This document shows, piece by piece, positions 1-7,621 of a DNA stretch of 43,874 nt. The translations under genes and the position numbers were made by a program. The DNA comes from JABWBR01 sp036741235. Its GTDB lineage: Bacteria > Bacteroidota > Bacteroidia > Chitinophagales > Saprospiraceae. The notes beneath the pieces were generated by a model that was not told where the DNA came from, searched no databases, and was given only the letters and a program-made list of their open reading frames with translations. Every line of letters begins with the position of its first letter. Within the stretch, counting starts at the first letter, position 1. Location of the stretch: assembly GCA_036741235.1 (NCBI GenBank), contig DAINSQ010000017.1, positions 1-43,874 on the forward strand, given 5' to 3'.

Positions 1-69
1 CCGCGGATTTAAAGGATTTCACGGATGAGGAGCGCTTATACTAATCCGTGGAATCCGTTAAATCTGTGG
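1..69. repeat. Imperfect inverted repeat in spacer
   Basis: Positions 1-26 and 44-69 are imperfect reverse complements, matching at 22 of 26 positions by eye, with a 17-nt loop. The arms are built from variants of 'atccgtggaatcc'. This looks like a dispersed intergenic palindrome that could fold as a hairpin. It may be cut by the window edge. Confidence 0.6.
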
Positions 70-79
70 AATCCGTGAT

Positions 80-214
80 TCAGACATGGGGGTAGGCTTT
101 TGTCTTGTCTTTAAGTTGATCCAGACTGAATACGCCTAATTGAGCATAAGCAATGGCCAAGCTATTTTTGAATTGCACGTTTTGGGGATAGGCCGCATAG
201 AGGGTGAGAGGCAT
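80..214 (-). pseudogene. Decayed C-terminal fragment of a TPR protein
   Basis: On the minus strand, about 44 codons ending at position 80 read as the last part of a TPR-type protein: a segment containing AYPQNVQFKNSLAIAYAQLG followed by a short LDQLKDKTKAY-like tail. This resembles the repeat ends of tetratricopeptide proteins that are common in Saprospiraceae. No upstream TPR sequence remains; the frame runs into the spacer repeat near 242-268 and then into the antisense of the response-regulator gene. I read it as a remnant left after deletion or rearrangement. A short free-standing ORF is possible but less likely. The family assignment is from memory of this motif. Confidence 0.4.
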
Positions 215-241
215 CAGGGGAACCGGCCGCCACGGATGCTC

Positions 242-268
242 GTTTCGACTCCGCTCAACGACCGGCAC
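242..268. repeat. Dispersed spacer repeat
   Basis: The stretch reading 'tttcgactccgctcaacg' plus 'accggca' resembles a short sequence dispersed in intergenic regions of many Bacteroidota and Cyanobacteria; its minus-strand reading gives VVERSRNEH. It lies between the TPR remnant and the end of the response regulator, so it may mark the break point. The assignment rests on recall. Confidence 0.4.
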
Positions 269-278
269 AGATAGCCCC

Positions 279-1457
279 TCACCCCCTCGCCAACTGGGGC
301 GCAACGTACAGCCCCACGTCTTCGAGGGAAATGGGGTCGGCGCCGAGGATGAGCAGTCGCTCAACAACGTTGCGCAACTCGCGGATGTTACCCGTCCAGT
401 CCAATTGTTGAAGCGCGCTAACTGCGTCGGGAGTTATGGCGCGGGGCGGCACGCCGTATTCCGTACAAATCAGCGAAATGAAATGCTTGATTAACAGGGG
501 AATATCATCGCGGCGTTCACTCAGCGCCGGCGCTTGAATGATAATAACGGCCAGGCGATGGTAGAGGTCTTCGCGAAAACGGCCCGCCTCGATTTCCGCG
601 CGCAAGTCTTTGTTGGTAGCCGCCAATACGCGCACATCTACTTTGATGTCTTTATCTCCTCCGACGCGGGCAATCTTTTGCTCTTGCAAGGCGCGCAGCA
701 CTTTGGCCTGGGCCGCGAGGCTCATATCGCCGATTTCATCGAGAAACAGGGTGCCGTTGTGTGCCTGTTCAAATTTGCCGATGCGCTGTTTGACGGCAGA
801 GGTAAAAGCGCCTTTTTCGTGGCCAAATAGTTCACTTTCAATTAATTCAGATGGTATGGCGGCGCAATTGACTTCTACAATAGGTCCGCTTGCGCGATGG
901 CTTTTTGCGTGAATCCAACGGGCGATGAGTTCTTTGCCTGCGCCGTTGGGGCCGGTTATCAAAACGCGGGCATCGGTGGGAGCTACCCGATCGATGGTAT
1001 TGCGGACGTGCTGCATAACCGCCGAATCGCCGATGAGTTCTTGCACCTTGGCTGCGGTCACTTGCCGCCGCAACATTTTGGTTTCGGTAACGAGGCCGGC
1101 CTTGTCGATGGCATTGCGCAAAGTGATGAGCAGTCGGTTTAGATCGGGCGGTTTGGCAATAAAATCAAAAGCGCCTCTTTTAACGGCCTCTACGGCGGTA
1201 TCAATAGTAGCATGACCGGAAATCATAACCACCGGGAGATCGGGGTTGATCTCCTGGATTCGGTCGAGGGCCTCCATGCCGTCCATTTTGGGCATTTTGA
1301 TGTCTAGCAATACTACGTCGAACTCGCTTTTGCGCAATTTAGACAGGCATTCCGCCCCGTCGGCGGCTTCTTCCACTTCAAATTTTTCAAACTCCAAAAT
1401 CTCACGCAGGGTGCGTCTGATGCTGCCTTCGTCGTCTGCTATCAGGATTTTTGACAT
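279..1457 (-). CDS. NtrC-like response regulator (receiver + AAA+), no DNA-binding domain
   Basis: The 392-residue product has an N-terminal receiver domain (about 1-118; acidic pocket Asp8/Asp9, phosphoacceptor Asp52 in LLDIKMP, Ser80, Lys102) and a sigma-54-activator type AAA+ domain (about 140-370). The Walker A motif is GPNGAGKE (169-176) rather than the usual GESGTGKE. The sigma-54 contact loop reads GAFTSA (216-221) rather than GAFTGA. Walker B is LFLDEIGD (237-244), followed by an FREDLYHR arginine-finger region. The protein stops about 20 residues after the AAA+ lid, so the Fis-type helix-turn-helix of typical ~450-residue NtrC proteins is missing. I recall this short form as frequent in Bacteroidota, so it is probably a family trait and not a truncation. 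It should bind ATP and be phosphorylated by a histidine kinase, but no partner kinase is in the window. Whether it activates sigma-54 is uncertain. The start is ATG. Confidence 0.9.
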   Translation of the reverse strand: MSKILIADDEGSIRRTLREILEFEKFEVEEAADGAECLSKLRKSEFDVVLLDIKMPKMDGMEALDRIQEINPDLPVVMISGHATIDTAVEAVKRGAFDFIAKPPDLNRLLITLRNAIDKAGLVTETKMLRRQVTAAKVQELIGDSAVMQHVRNTIDRVAPTDARVLITGPNGAGKELIARWIHAKSHRASGPIVEVNCAAIPSELIESELFGHEKGAFTSAVKQRIGKFEQAHNGTLFLDEIGDMSLAAQAKVLRALQEQKIARVGGDKDIKVDVRVLAATNKDLRAEIEAGRFREDLYHRLAVIIIQAPALSERRDDIPLLIKHFISLICTEYGVPPRAITPDAVSALQQLDWTGNIRELRNVVERLLILGADPISLEDVGLYVAPQLARG

Positions 1458-1559
1458 GTGCTGTACCGGCTATTCATTAAAGATTTAACAAATAGGTTTA
1501 TACGGATAGCCAGGTAAAATGTTGCGGCAGACGGGGGATTAATGCGCAGCACAGCGATA

Positions 1560-2753
1560 CTACTCGGCCAGGTTACAGACGGCCATCCACGCCATCAGTC
1601 CTGCGCCGATAGGCAGGCTGTCTTCGTCTATGTCGAAAGTATTGGTATGTAATAGCGAGGTGATTCCGCGAGCCGCATTGCGGGTACCCAGGCGGAAAAA
1701 GCAGCCGGGCATGATTTGAGAAAAATAAGCGAAATCTTCAGAAGTAAGTCGTATCGGCAAATCGACTACGTTTTCGGGGCCCAGGTATTGAACGGCATAT
1801 TGGCGAGCTTTGTTGGTCAGCGCTTCGTCGTTAAAAAGCGTAGGATAACCCACTTCGATGCGCAACTCGCAAGCGCCGCCCATGCTTTCAGCAATGCCTG
1901 TTGCCAGTTGTTGCATACGATGGTGGGCTTCGAATCGCCATTTTTCGTTCATGGTGCGGAAGGTGCCCATCAATTTGACTTCATAGGGGATTATGTTGGT
2001 CGAGCCCCCGGAGGAGGCAATTTGCCCAAAAGTGAGTACCGAAGGCAGCGAAGGATCGGCATAACGGCTCACAATCTGTTGCAGCGCGGTGAGGATATGC
2101 GCGGTAATGATGATGGGATCAACGCATTCGTGAGGCATGGCTCCGTGACCGCCTTTGCCGGTTACGGTCATGTACAATTCATCGGAAGAGGCCATGTACA
2201 TGCCGGCCCGGAAGCCTACTTTACCGGCTTCGAGCAGGGGAAACACGTGTTGGCCGATGATGGCTTCCGGGGCGGGTCGCTCGAGCGCCCCTGCTTTGAT
2301 CATCAGCGAGGCGCCGCCTGGCAGGCGCTCTTCAGCGGGCTGGAAAAGCAGTTTGACCGTTCCGCTCCAGTGTTCGCGCAGCGCTTGCAAAATTCGCGCG
2401 GCCCCCAGCAGGCATGTTGTATGCACATCGTGACCGCAGGCGTGCATCACTCCGTCGCGCTGCGAGCGATAGGGTACGTCGTTGGCTTCGTGAATGGGCA
2501 GGGCGTCCATGTCGCCGCGCAGGGCTATTACCCGATTGCCGGGGTCTTGACCTTCAATGAGGGCTACGATACCATGCCCCGCCACGTCTTTTTGAAAAGG
2601 AATACCCCATTCTGCCAGTTTTCCGGCTACAAAAGCAGCCGTTTCCGCTTCTTCAAACGATAACTCCGGATGCTGGTGCAGATGCCGCCGGGTTTGTATC
2701 AAATCAGGATGGTGTTGCTGTGAAAGCTGTTGTATTTGATCGAGTAAAGTCAT
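1560..2753 (-). CDS. M20 family amidohydrolase (N-acyl-amino-acid hydrolase type)
   Basis: The 397-residue protein belongs to the M20D amidohydrolase/carboxypeptidase family (hippurate hydrolase, IAA-amino acid hydrolase, N-acyl-L-amino acid amidohydrolase). The metal-site motif MHACGHD (Cys106, His108) is present, as are the catalytic PAEE motif (139-142), GQHV with His169 and a C-terminal LLHTNTF histidine. The dimerisation lid lies around 180-290 (GGHGAMPHECVDPI). The length is normal. No signal peptide is seen, so it is cytoplasmic and should release amino acids or related amines from N-acyl conjugates; the substrate cannot be told. Its ATG overlaps the TGA of the upstream FAD oxidoreductase by four bases, so the two are translationally coupled and share a transcript, possibly starting at arsR. 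Confidence 0.92.
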   Translation of the reverse strand: MTLLDQIQQLSQQHHPDLIQTRRHLHQHPELSFEEAETAAFVAGKLAEWGIPFQKDVAGHGIVALIEGQDPGNRVIALRGDMDALPIHEANDVPYRSQRDGVMHACGHDVHTTCLLGAARILQALREHWSGTVKLLFQPAEERLPGGASLMIKAGALERPAPEAIIGQHVFPLLEAGKVGFRAGMYMASSDELYMTVTGKGGHGAMPHECVDPIIITAHILTALQQIVSRYADPSLPSVLTFGQIASSGGSTNIIPYEVKLMGTFRTMNEKWRFEAHHRMQQLATGIAESMGGACELRIEVGYPTLFNDEALTNKARQYAVQYLGPENVVDLPIRLTSEDFAYFSQIMPGCFFRLGTRNAARGITSLLHTNTFDIDEDSLPIGAGLMAWMAVCNLAE

Positions 2754-4312
2754 ATTAACAAGTATTTTGTAACGGCGCGGGCCACATTTTGGCCGTCCAT
2801 AGCGGCTGAAATAATGCCGCCCGCGTAACCGGCGCCCTCGCCGCAGGGGAAAAGCCCCGGAGCGTCAATGTGCATAAAGGTATCCTTATCGCGGGGAATT
2901 CGCACGGGCGAACTCGTACGGCTTTCTACGCCGATCACATTGGCCTCTTCAGTATAATAACCTTTCATCATCTTGCCAAATTGTACGACGGCTTCGCGCA
3001 ATCTTTGGTAAATGGATACCGGCAGGAGTTCGTGAAGAGGGGCGCTCAATAATCCCGGGATGTAGGAAGTAGGTGGCAAATCGGTTGAAATTTTTCCGTT
3101 TACAAAATCGGGGAGGCGCTGGGCCGGCGCCTGCTGGCCGCCGTCGCCGAAGTTGAACATTGTTTGCTCGGCCTGCCGCTGGAATTCGAGTCCGGCAAAA
3201 ACGCCATAGTTGGCAAAAGGCGCCAGATCGTCAAGTTCCACGGCTACTACAGTACCCGAGTTGGCAAACGGGGAATCGCGTTTTGACATCGACATGCCGT
3301 TGACGACAATTTCACCGGGCGCGGTGGCTGCCGGCACGACAAGGCCGCCGGGGCACATGCAAAAGGAAAATACGCCGTGCCCGTCTACCTGGCAGGCCAG
3401 GCGGTAACTGGAGGCCGGAAGGTCTTTTTCACGGGGCGACTGCCGGTATTGTATGCGGTCGATGAGCGACTGGGGGTGTTCTATGCGCACACCCAGTGCG
3501 AAGGGTTTGGCTTCCAGGCGAATGCCCTGGCGATGCAGCATGGCGTATATGTCGCGCGCAGAGTGGCCGGTGGCTAATATTACGGCCCGGGCTTCTACCA
3601 GGTCGCCGGCGCCGGTGATTACCCCGGTGATGCGGCCATTGCGGTCTTTGATCAAATCGGTTACAAAGGCCCCGAAGCGCACTTCGCCGCCATAGTGTAC
3701 AATGGTCTGGCGAATATTGGCCACGATATGCGGCAGTTTATTGGAGCCGATATGCGGATGGGCATCGATGAGTATATCGCTTTTGGCGCCGTGCTCTACC
3801 AGCAATCGCAAGGCTTTGTATATGTCGCCGCGTTTGTGAGAGCGGGTGTAGAGCTTGCCGTCGGAGTAAGTGCCTGCCCCGCCTTCGCCGAAGCAGTAAT
3901 TGGAGTGGGGATTAACCTGGCCAAATTGCTGAATAGCGCGCAGGTCGCGCCGCCGGGTCTGCACATCTATGCCGCGGTCGAGCACGATGGGGCGAAAACC
4001 CGATTCGATGAGTTCGAGCGCGGCAAAATAACCGGCGGGGCCGGCGCCTATGATGAGTACCTCCGGGCAGTCGCTTACATCGCGAAAATTGCCCAACAAG
4101 GCCGGTTCGGGGGTATAGTCTTCATCGACATATACTTCCGCTTTGATCAAAAAGAAAGGTCGCGATCCTCTGGCATCGATTGAGCGTTTGATCACCCGCA
4201 CTTCGCGCACCCGCGATGGCGAAGCGCCGCTGCGCCGGATGGCTTCGCTGCGCACAACGGCCTCGTCGGCAGCCTGGTCGGAAAAAAGTTTTATTTCTAC
4301 TGTATGTATCAT
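2750..4312 (-). CDS. FAD-dependent oxidoreductase (COG2509-like)
   Basis: The 520-residue protein has an N-terminal region of about 80 residues, then a Rossmann FAD-binding fold with VLIIGAGPAGYFAALELIESG (GAGPAG at 89-94), and a second GxGxxG-like segment near the C-terminus (CGEGAGYAGGIISAAMDG) that completes the FAD site. The layout matches the uncharacterised 'FAD-dependent dehydrogenase' family (COG2509), roughly 460-540 residues long, whose substrate is unknown. No signal peptide is seen. The stop codon overlaps the start of the M20 gene, and the gene begins 24 bases after the end of arsM. The arrangement suggests co-transcription with arsR-arsM, but a role in arsenic chemistry is only inferred from position. 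Family confidence is high; reaction confidence is low. Confidence 0.85.
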   Translation of the reverse strand: MIHTVEIKLFSDQAADEAVVRSEAIRRSGASPSRVREVRVIKRSIDARGSRPFFLIKAEVYVDEDYTPEPALLGNFRDVSDCPEVLIIGAGPAGYFAALELIESGFRPIVLDRGIDVQTRRRDLRAIQQFGQVNPHSNYCFGEGGAGTYSDGKLYTRSHKRGDIYKALRLLVEHGAKSDILIDAHPHIGSNKLPHIVANIRQTIVHYGGEVRFGAFVTDLIKDRNGRITGVITGAGDLVEARAVILATGHSARDIYAMLHRQGIRLEAKPFALGVRIEHPQSLIDRIQYRQSPREKDLPASSYRLACQVDGHGVFSFCMCPGGLVVPAATAPGEIVVNGMSMSKRDSPFANSGTVVAVELDDLAPFANYGVFAGLEFQRQAEQTMFNFGDGGQQAPAQRLPDFVNGKISTDLPPTSYIPGLLSAPLHELLPVSIYQRLREAVVQFGKMMKGYYTEEANVIGVESRTSSPVRIPRDKDTFMHIDAPGLFPCGEGAGYAGGIISAAMDGQNVARAVTKYLLI

Positions 4313-4336
4313 AGTCGCACAGTCCCGCCGTCCTCA

Positions 4337-5146
4337 TTACCCGGCTTTTTCAGCGTAAACCGTAATGCTGAAAATACCGGTACCGCTGTCATTAAATCCG
4401 GCGGCTTCCTCCGCATTGAGGAATTGCGCCAGGATATCAGGGGGCAAAGTTATGGCTTTTTCCTTTTGGATTTGGATATTGGAAAAACCGGTTTTGGCTA
4501 TCAAATCCAGATAATCCGCTTTTTGCATGGCGCCTGATACGCAGCCGGCATACATTTCAGCAGCTTCTTGCAGCCCCGGCGGCAGATTGCCCATAATAAC
4601 TACGTCGGATATGCTGAAATGGCCGCCGGGTTTGAGTATGCGACAGGTTTCTGCAAGTGCCGCCGTTTTGTTGGGCACGAGGTTGAGTACGCAATTGCTC
4701 ACTACCACATCAGCGGTGTGGTCGGGCAGGGGCATGGCTTCGATGTCGCCGAGGAAAAATTCTACGTTGTCATAACCCAGCTTTCGAGCATTTTCGCGAG
4801 CCTTGTCGATCATGGCCTCCGTCATGTCAATGCCGATGACCTTCCCTTCCGCCCCTGTAACGGCGCGGGCGATGAAACAGTCGTTGCCGGCGCCCGAACC
4901 GAGGTCTACTACCGTATCGCCCGATTTAATTTTTGCAAATTCGGTGGGAAGGCCGCAGCCCAACCCCAGGTCGGCATCGGGGACATAACCGCTGAGGTTG
5001 TCGTAGTTGTCGGCAAAAATCGTGTAATCCATACTGCCGCATCCTCCCGACCCACAGCAGGTGCTTTGGTTTTGTTGTTTGCTTTGCTGCGCAATTTGTC
5101 CGTATTTTTCCTTAACGAGGGTTTTGAGTTCTTGTTCGTTTTTCAT
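4337..5146 (-). CDS. arsM: Arsenite S-adenosylmethionine methyltransferase
   Basis: The 269-residue protein has the class I SAM methyltransferase fold (motif I DLGSGAGNDC at 81-90) with the three conserved cysteines expected of ArsM: Cys64 (GLGCG), Cys152 (SNCVLN) and Cys202 (AGCVSGA). The family uses these to bind As(III) during stepwise methylation to volatile or less retained species. An extra cysteine cluster, CCGSGGC (30-36), lies near the N-terminus; it is common in this subfamily and may help capture metalloid. The gene follows arsR by 23 bases and precedes the FAD oxidoreductase by 24 bases. No arsenate reductase or arsenite pump is in the window, so detoxification here may rest on methylation, or the other ars genes may lie elsewhere. 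It is probably repressed by ArsR. Confidence 0.93.
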   Translation of the reverse strand: MKNEQELKTLVKEKYGQIAQQSKQQNQSTCCGSGGCGSMDYTIFADNYDNLSGYVPDADLGLGCGLPTEFAKIKSGDTVVDLGSGAGNDCFIARAVTGAEGKVIGIDMTEAMIDKARENARKLGYDNVEFFLGDIEAMPLPDHTADVVVSNCVLNLVPNKTAALAETCRILKPGGHFSISDVVIMGNLPPGLQEAAEMYAGCVSGAMQKADYLDLIAKTGFSNIQIQKEKAITLPPDILAQFLNAEEAAGFNDSGTGIFSITVYAEKAG

Positions 5147-5169
5147 GGCAAATGAGTTTTGTTATTCAA

Positions 5170-5499
5170 TTATTTACAGCAGCCTCCTGCTAAAACTTCC
5201 TCAAAAAAAGCCGAGAAACTGGCGTTGATGGCTTGAATGACTTCAAAATTGAGGCAATAGCAGATTTTTACGCCTTCAATCTCTCCTTTAATAATACCGG
5301 CGTTTCTCAATTCCTGGAGGTGTTGTGAGACAGTGGTGCGGCTTATAAAGGGAAATTCCTGGGCGATATCGCCTACAATGCACTCCCGGCGTTGCGCCAG
5401 CAACTGCACGATGGCCAGCCGGGCGGGGTGCGACAACACTTTTGCAAATTGAGCTATTTGCTGCTGGCTTATGTCAAATGCACCAGTTTTGGCGTACAT
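5170..5499 (-). CDS. arsR: ArsR-family metalloregulator
   Basis: The 109-residue winged-helix repressor has its recognition helix at about 51-70 (SRTTVSQHLQELRNAGII). The helix that usually carries the ELCVCDL metal-binding motif reads RRECIVGDI here, with only Cys40. Other cysteines are at 80 and 82 (KICYC) and a terminal pair at 107-108 (GGCCK). The As(III) site is therefore not the classical alpha3 CVC site and may use the C-terminal pair, as in other ArsR variants. The neighbour arsM supports arsenite as inducer. The ATG at 5499 lies 17 bases from an inverted repeat (5516-5541) that covers a -7 promoter box, which is consistent with autorepression. Cysteine-based ligand use is inferred. 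Confidence 0.88.
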   Translation of the reverse strand: MYAKTGAFDISQQQIAQFAKVLSHPARLAIVQLLAQRRECIVGDIAQEFPFISRTTVSQHLQELRNAGIIKGEIEGVKICYCLNFEVIQAINASFSAFFEEVLAGGCCK

Positions 5500-5515
5500 A
5501 CTGATCTATTTTTGA

Positions 5516-5541
5516 AATATAACGCAAACATACGTTATATT
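5516..5541 (-). promoter_or_regulatory. Probable ArsR operator overlapping the arsR promoter
   Basis: A perfect inverted repeat with 9-bp arms (aatataacg / cgttatatt) and an 8-bp spacer lies 17 bases upstream of the arsR start. Read on the minus strand, the spacer is TATGTTTG (5525-5532), an exact match to the Bacteroidota -7 consensus TAnnTTTG. A repressor bound to both arms would cover the -7 box. No good -33 TTG element was found at the usual distance. Confidence 0.75.
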
Positions 5542-5602
5542 GTTTATAGAAAATCTCTTTTTGCGCGCTTGATTGGAGTTTTGGGTAATTTTACAGAAAA
5601 AA

Positions 5603-5713
5603 ATGCACTCGCAGCATAATTCGATATCAGGATTCCAACAGACTTCCCGCGCTTATTATCCGGATGTGCTATTGTTTTTGATCATTATTCCTTTTATCAG
5701 CGCTTTTAATTAG
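5603..5713 (+). other. 36-codon ORF, possible membrane-protein remnant
   Basis: ATG to TAG encodes 36 residues with one hydrophobic stretch (VLLFLIIIPFISAFN). The ending resembles, from memory, the first membrane helix of LytTR-type or sensor-kinase membrane proteins of Saprospiraceae, which continue with a tyrosine-rich loop. Nothing recognisable continues after the stop. It may be the start of a decayed gene or chance. Confidence 0.2.
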
Positions 5714-5844
5714 CTCTTTTATACCCAGGCTGCCTGGCGGCCAACGCTTATTTCAAAAGCGTATGCGGAAATAAAAGCCGGGGTTGGCTATTTATATGCC
5801 TTCCGCCCTGTTGAGGGCTATCGCCAAACTGTTACAATTCAACC

Positions 5845-5939
5845 CATCAGCACATCAGCACATCAGCACATCAGCACATCAGCAAATCAGCAAATCAGCA
5901 CATCAGCAAATCAGCACATCAGCACATCAACACATCAGC
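5845..5939. repeat. 8-bp tandem repeat (cagcacat units)
   Basis: Roughly twelve copies of an octamer (cagcacat, with variants cagcaaat and caacacat) lie in direct repeat immediately beyond the stop codon of the minus-strand T9SS gene. There are no spacers, so it is not a CRISPR array. The copies are nearly identical, which suggests slippage or recent expansion. Confidence 0.9.
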
Positions 5940-5942
5940 CCA

Positions 5943-7517
5943 TTACTTTTTCACCACCACCTTCACTTGGGCGGTTTGATAGGGGGTAGTCATTTGCAGC
6001 GTATAGAGTCCGCCGGGAATATTGGCAGGCAGGTTAAAATAGTGGGTAGCGGCGCCGGGGGATTGTTTTTCTTCGAATAATACGGCCGTAGCTCTGCCCT
6101 GCATATCCAGCATACTAATTCGGACGGGTTGGGGTTGGCTGAGTTGGTAGCTCAGCGCAAACCGGCCGTCGCGTATGGGGTTGGGATAGACCTCCATGTG
6201 GGCAGGAGTGGCGAGGGGTTGCGAAGTAGCTACCGACAATCCGCCGGAATAACGCGCCATGGCAAAGCGGCCGTCGGACTGGAGGTAAGAAGTGCCGGCA
6301 ACAATGATTTGTCCGTCGGGTTGGAGGGCCAGGGCGTGGGCCGAGGCGTAGTCGGTGCCGAAACCGGCGCGTGCAATGCCCTCTTCGCCAAAGCCGGTAT
6401 CGGGATCGCCATTGGAGAAAAAGCGGGCGAGGGTAAAGTCATAAAAACCGGAGCCTTCCACGGGGCCATAACCGGCAACCAGCAGTTGCCCCTCATCGTC
6501 AATGGCGAGGTCTTCCGCGAAAGCGGCGGCTTCTATGCCTGTGACTACCCGGCCGTTGTCGCCGAAAGCGGGGTCGGGACTGCCGTTGGATAAAAATCTT
6601 AGCATCACCCACTGCGAAGCGGCGCCGCCGTCGAAATAAGCCGTACCCGCCACCGCAATTTTGCCGTTGGCATGGAGGGCCAGCCCGTAGCCAAAAGCCC
6701 CATCGGCATTGTCTATGCTTGCCAATACCTCGCCGTTGTTGCCGAAACCGGAATCGGGAGCGCCGTTAGGCGAAAGACGGACCAGTGCAATATCCGCCAC
6801 GCCGGCATTGTAGGCGGCGCCGGCCAGCACAATTTTGCCATCGGGCTGGAGGGACAGGGCATAGGCTTCGTCGTCTTGATTGCCTATGGCCACAGTGGCA
6901 ACACCATCACCGTCAAACGTATCGTCCAGTTCGCCGTCAGGCAACAAGCGTACTACGGCAACATCTGTACCGGGAGTTGAATACCGGCGGGTGCATGCGG
7001 CGATGATTTTTCCGTCGGGTTGAATGGCCAGTGCAAAATTAGCCGCGTCTTTGACATTTATGGGCACTTGTTTTATACCGCCATCGCCAAACCCTATATC
7101 CAATGCGCCTGTTGACGTATAGCGCAGCACAGCCAGTTCGGCGGCATTGCCAATAAGCGAAATGAGCGTATAACCCGCCACGACGATCTTCCCGTCAGTT
7201 TGGAGCGCTAAGGCAAAGGCTTTGTCTTCCAGCGGCCCTACCAGCGTGCGCACCTTTCCGCCGTTGCCAAACGAGGCGTCGAGATCGCCATCGGGCAGGT
7301 ACCGGGCCAGTCCAAACGCATTGTCGGCAGTACCGGCCAGCACAATTCTGCCGTTGGGTTGCAGGACAATATCGGCGGCCTCGTCGGAGAAATTCGTGAT
7401 CGCGGTGATCACTTTACCGTCGTTGCCGAAGCTGGGGTCGAGCATACCTGCGCTTTGCGCTGCGGCAAACTTTGCCGACAGGACAAGCGCAAGCAGGGCG
7501 GGGGGTAGATTGCGCAT
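5943..7517 (-). CDS. Secreted delta-60 repeat protein with T9SS sorting domain
   Basis: The 524-residue protein begins with a signal peptide (about 1-20, ending AAAQS). It carries seven copies of the ~55-residue delta-60 repeat, each with a variant of 'LDPSFGNDGKV' followed by 'ALQPDGKIVVAG' and 'VRYLPDG'. These repeats are thought to form a beta-propeller-like surface domain; the function is unknown. The last ~80 residues (from VYPNPIRDGRF to the basic end VKVVVKK) form a type A T9SS C-terminal sorting domain, so the protein should cross the outer membrane through the Por system and be released or surface-anchored. The gene stands alone between repeat-rich DNA and a divergent epimerase. Extracellular location is well supported. 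Confidence 0.9.
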   Translation of the reverse strand: MRNLPPALLALVLSAKFAAAQSAGMLDPSFGNDGKVITAITNFSDEAADIVLQPNGRIVLAGTADNAFGLARYLPDGDLDASFGNGGKVRTLVGPLEDKAFALALQTDGKIVVAGYTLISLIGNAAELAVLRYTSTGALDIGFGDGGIKQVPINVKDAANFALAIQPDGKIIAACTRRYSTPGTDVAVVRLLPDGELDDTFDGDGVATVAIGNQDDEAYALSLQPDGKIVLAGAAYNAGVADIALVRLSPNGAPDSGFGNNGEVLASIDNADGAFGYGLALHANGKIAVAGTAYFDGGAASQWVMLRFLSNGSPDPAFGDNGRVVTGIEAAAFAEDLAIDDEGQLLVAGYGPVEGSGFYDFTLARFFSNGDPDTGFGEEGIARAGFGTDYASAHALALQPDGQIIVAGTSYLQSDGRFAMARYSGGLSVATSQPLATPAHMEVYPNPIRDGRFALSYQLSQPQPVRISMLDMQGRATAVLFEEKQSPGAATHYFNLPANIPGGLYTLQMTTPYQTAQVKVVVKK

Positions 7518-7621
7518 GTTGATCGATTTGAAAATACACTAACGAATTAACGGCCTTTTTTTGGTATCCTTCATTTTTTGTTTTAGAAAATCATAACAAC
7601 CAAAATAGTATTTTCACGGGT

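Larger units (their letters stand above)
5542..5942. other. Repeat-bearing intergenic stretch
   Basis: About 400 bases between the arsR control region and the T9SS delta-60 protein hold no convincing gene. They contain a 36-codon ORF (5603-5713) and the octamer tandem repeat (5845-5939), both listed separately. The rest is low in recognisable signals. No promoter can be assigned. Confidence 0.6.

Noticed and set aside
1716..2663. 315-codon plus-strand ORF
   Set aside because: It lies fully antisense to the M20 amidohydrolase, which has intact motifs. It is a shadow frame of GC-biased codons.
5845..5939. CRISPR-like array
   Set aside because: The 8-bp units are contiguous, with no unique spacers and no cas genes nearby.
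5784..6080. ORF across the octamer repeat (His/Gln/Ser-rich reading)
   Set aside because: It only translates the tandem repeat and then runs antisense to the T9SS gene end. No promoter or homologous pattern supports it.
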